Part shown: piece after piece, positions 5,361 to 6,244 of the stretch
How the letters are laid out: each line of letters starts with the position of its first letter
How positions within the stretch are numbered: position 1 is the first letter of the stretch
Assembly: GCA_029861795.1 (NCBI GenBank)
Contig: JAOTYS010000278.1
Coordinates: forward strand, 1 to 6,244
Source of the DNA: Gammaproteobacteria bacterium
GTDB lineage: Bacteria > Pseudomonadota > Gammaproteobacteria > Arenicellales > JAOTYS01
Length of the DNA: 6,244 nt
Direction of reading: 5' to 3'
The notes under the pieces: model-generated
Told to the model about the DNA's origin: nothing
Seen by the model: only the letters and a program-made list of their open reading frames with translations
Database searches by the model: none
Position numbers and translations under genes: made by a program

Positions 5361-6019
5361 CCAAGCGCTCACTAGACGGGATCGGGATGACCTCCATGCG
5401 TACCCGGCGGCGCTTAGTGGAGCGGCTACAATCCGATGGCATCGACGATGTCCGGGTGCTCGACGCAATAGAGAGGACCCCTAGACATTTCTTTGTAGAT
5501 GAAGCCTTAGCAAGTCGAGCCTACGAAGACACAGCCCTGCCAATCGGCTATAACCAAACTATATCGCAACCTTATATCGTTGCAGCGATGACCCAGGTGT
5601 TGATCCACGACTTAGAGCCCAAGAAGTTGCTTGAAATCGGTACTGGATCGGGATATCAGACCGCCATCCTGGCGCGAATTGCGGAAAAAGTTTACAGCAT
5701 CGAACGGGTTGCCGCCTTAATACGCAGGGCTATGGATCGACTATATCGATCGGGGATCCGCAATGTTCACTACCACGAGGGCGATGGGAGCAAGGGATGG
5801 ATCGATCACAGTCCATACGATGGGATCTTGGTGACGGCAGCTCCAAAAAGTGTTCCCGTGCCGTTGCTACAGCAACTCGACATTGGTGGAAAGATGGTTA
5901 TCCCCGTGGGTACTCGAAATCAGCAGAAACTTTTGGTAATCGAGCGTACCGATGATGCTTACGTCGAAACCGAGCACGAGTGGGTCAATTTTGTTCCGTT
6001 GATTGAAGGCAAAGGCTGA
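5357..6019 (+). CDS. pcm: Protein-L-isoaspartate O-methyltransferase
   Basis: A 220-residue cytoplasmic repair enzyme that methylates L-isoaspartyl residues formed in ageing proteins, using S-adenosylmethionine, so that they can revert to aspartate. Signatures in order: [12 protein letters not shown] (40-51), the active-site region [20 protein letters not shown] (60-79), the SAM-binding motif [15 protein letters not shown] (92-106), a GDG (142-144), ILVTAAP (157-163), and a C-terminal FVPLIEGKG. The start is uncertain. ATG 5357 overlaps the surE stop as ATGA and gives the conserved-looking leader LDGIGMTS, so I prefer it. ATG 5336 would add 7 residues and has AGGAG at 8-nt spacing (5323-5327) inside surE. 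ATG 5387 gives the shortest form, similar to other short Pcm proteins. Co-transcription with surE is strongly suggested. Confidence 0.96.
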   Translation: MTKRSLDGIGMTSMRTRRRLVERLQSDGIDDVRVLDAIERTPRHFFVDEALASRAYEDTALPIGYNQTISQPYIVAAMTQVLIHDLEPKKLLEIGTGSGYQTAILARIAEKVYSIERVAALIRRAMDRLYRSGIRNVHYHEGDGSKGWIDHSPYDGILVTAAPKSVPVPLLQQLDIGGKMVIPVGTRNQQKLLVIERTDDAYVETEHEWVNFVPLIEGKG

Positions 6020-6145
6020 TGGGGTCGCGACATCGGCACGCGCCGCGTTATCTGGGTGCATTGAGTTTTGCAGAGTCTTCTTTTTTCCCATTCCTCCAGA
6101 TGTGATTTTGGCCCCCATGGTTTTGGCGAAGCCCACCCGGGTCTG

Positions 6146-6244
6146 ATGGTACGCCGGTTTAACCACTATCACTTCGGTATTGGGGGGTGTTTGAGTACGC
6201 TATTGGGATGTACCTATACCAGCAGGTTCGCCAATCTGTTGTCG
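6146..6244 (+). CDS. Putative lipoprotein N-terminus, possibly NlpD (3' end outside window)
   Basis: From ATG 6146 the frame stays open for 33 codons to the end of the window. It begins MVRR, has a short hydrophobic stretch and reaches LLGC (residues 19-22), a near-lipobox, which suggests a lipoprotein signal peptide with Cys22 as the lipidated residue. The position just after surE-pcm is where nlpD, an M23-domain lipoprotein that activates cell-wall amidases, is found in many gammaproteobacteria, often followed by rpoS. The LysM and M23 domains would lie beyond the window, so identity is inferred from position and signal peptide only. The ATG is preceded by a weak GGGT. The frame is open back to 6065, so a start at TTG 6068 cannot be excluded. 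The hydrophobic core is short and contains His and Gly residues, which lowers confidence. Confidence 0.45.
   Translation, partial: MVRRFNHYHFGIGGCLSTLLGCTYTSRFANLLS

Noticed and set aside
5867..6172. Minus-strand open frame of 101 codons
   Set aside because: It lies antisense to the end of pcm and to the candidate lipoprotein start, with no recognisable domain or good ribosome site; an ordinary shadow.
1..6244. CRISPR arrays, insertion sequences, phage or defence modules
   Set aside because: No spaced direct-repeat array, transposase, integrase, or toxin-antitoxin or nuclease motif was found in any frame; all long frames are explained by core or polysaccharide genes.

Overview
The window looks like chromosomal DNA of a gammaproteobacterium of moderate GC content (judged by eye, not computed). 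The main reasons are the surE-pcm pair with a candidate nlpD-type lipoprotein after it, a YccA-type Bax inhibitor-1 protein, and a class II tRNA-Ser(UGA). The species cannot be named from this sequence.

Layout, left to right. Positions 1-1389 are the end of a surface-polysaccharide locus on the + strand: the C-terminus of a NodU/CmcH-type carbamoyltransferase, then a complete WecA-like polyprenyl-phosphate sugar-1-phosphate transferase. A 28-bp perfect palindrome at 1398-1425 separates this from the convergent BI-1 membrane protein gene (1451-2122, minus). Next is a tRNA-Ser(UGA) gene (2292-2376, plus) with no encoded CCA. A GDP-mannose 4,6-dehydratase-type sugar-nucleotide enzyme follows on the minus strand (2506-3483). 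It is preceded by a 19-codon leader ORF whose stop overlaps the enzyme's start. A divergent gene from 3678 encodes a secreted lytic transglycosylase with a TTG start. After a 306-bp spacer come surE (4608-5360) and pcm (5357-6019), overlapping by ATGA. The last 99 bases open a reading frame with a lipoprotein-like N-terminus, in the place where nlpD is often found.

How the genes fit together. The carbamoyltransferase, the WecA-like transferase and the GDP-mannose dehydratase would all serve O-antigen or exopolysaccharide synthesis: carbamoyl decoration, first-sugar loading on the lipid carrier, and supply of a 6-deoxyhexose precursor. They are not one operon, because the BI-1 gene and the tRNA lie between them. 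The transglycosylase acts on peptidoglycan. SurE (nucleotide phosphatase) and Pcm (isoaspartyl protein repair) form a stress-survival operon.

Most of the window is ordinary core genome. I found no convincing new multi-gene system. The points most worth a second look are the translationally coupled leader ORF of the dehydratase, a nested inverted repeat over the surE start codon, and an altered carrier-lipid motif in the WecA-like protein.
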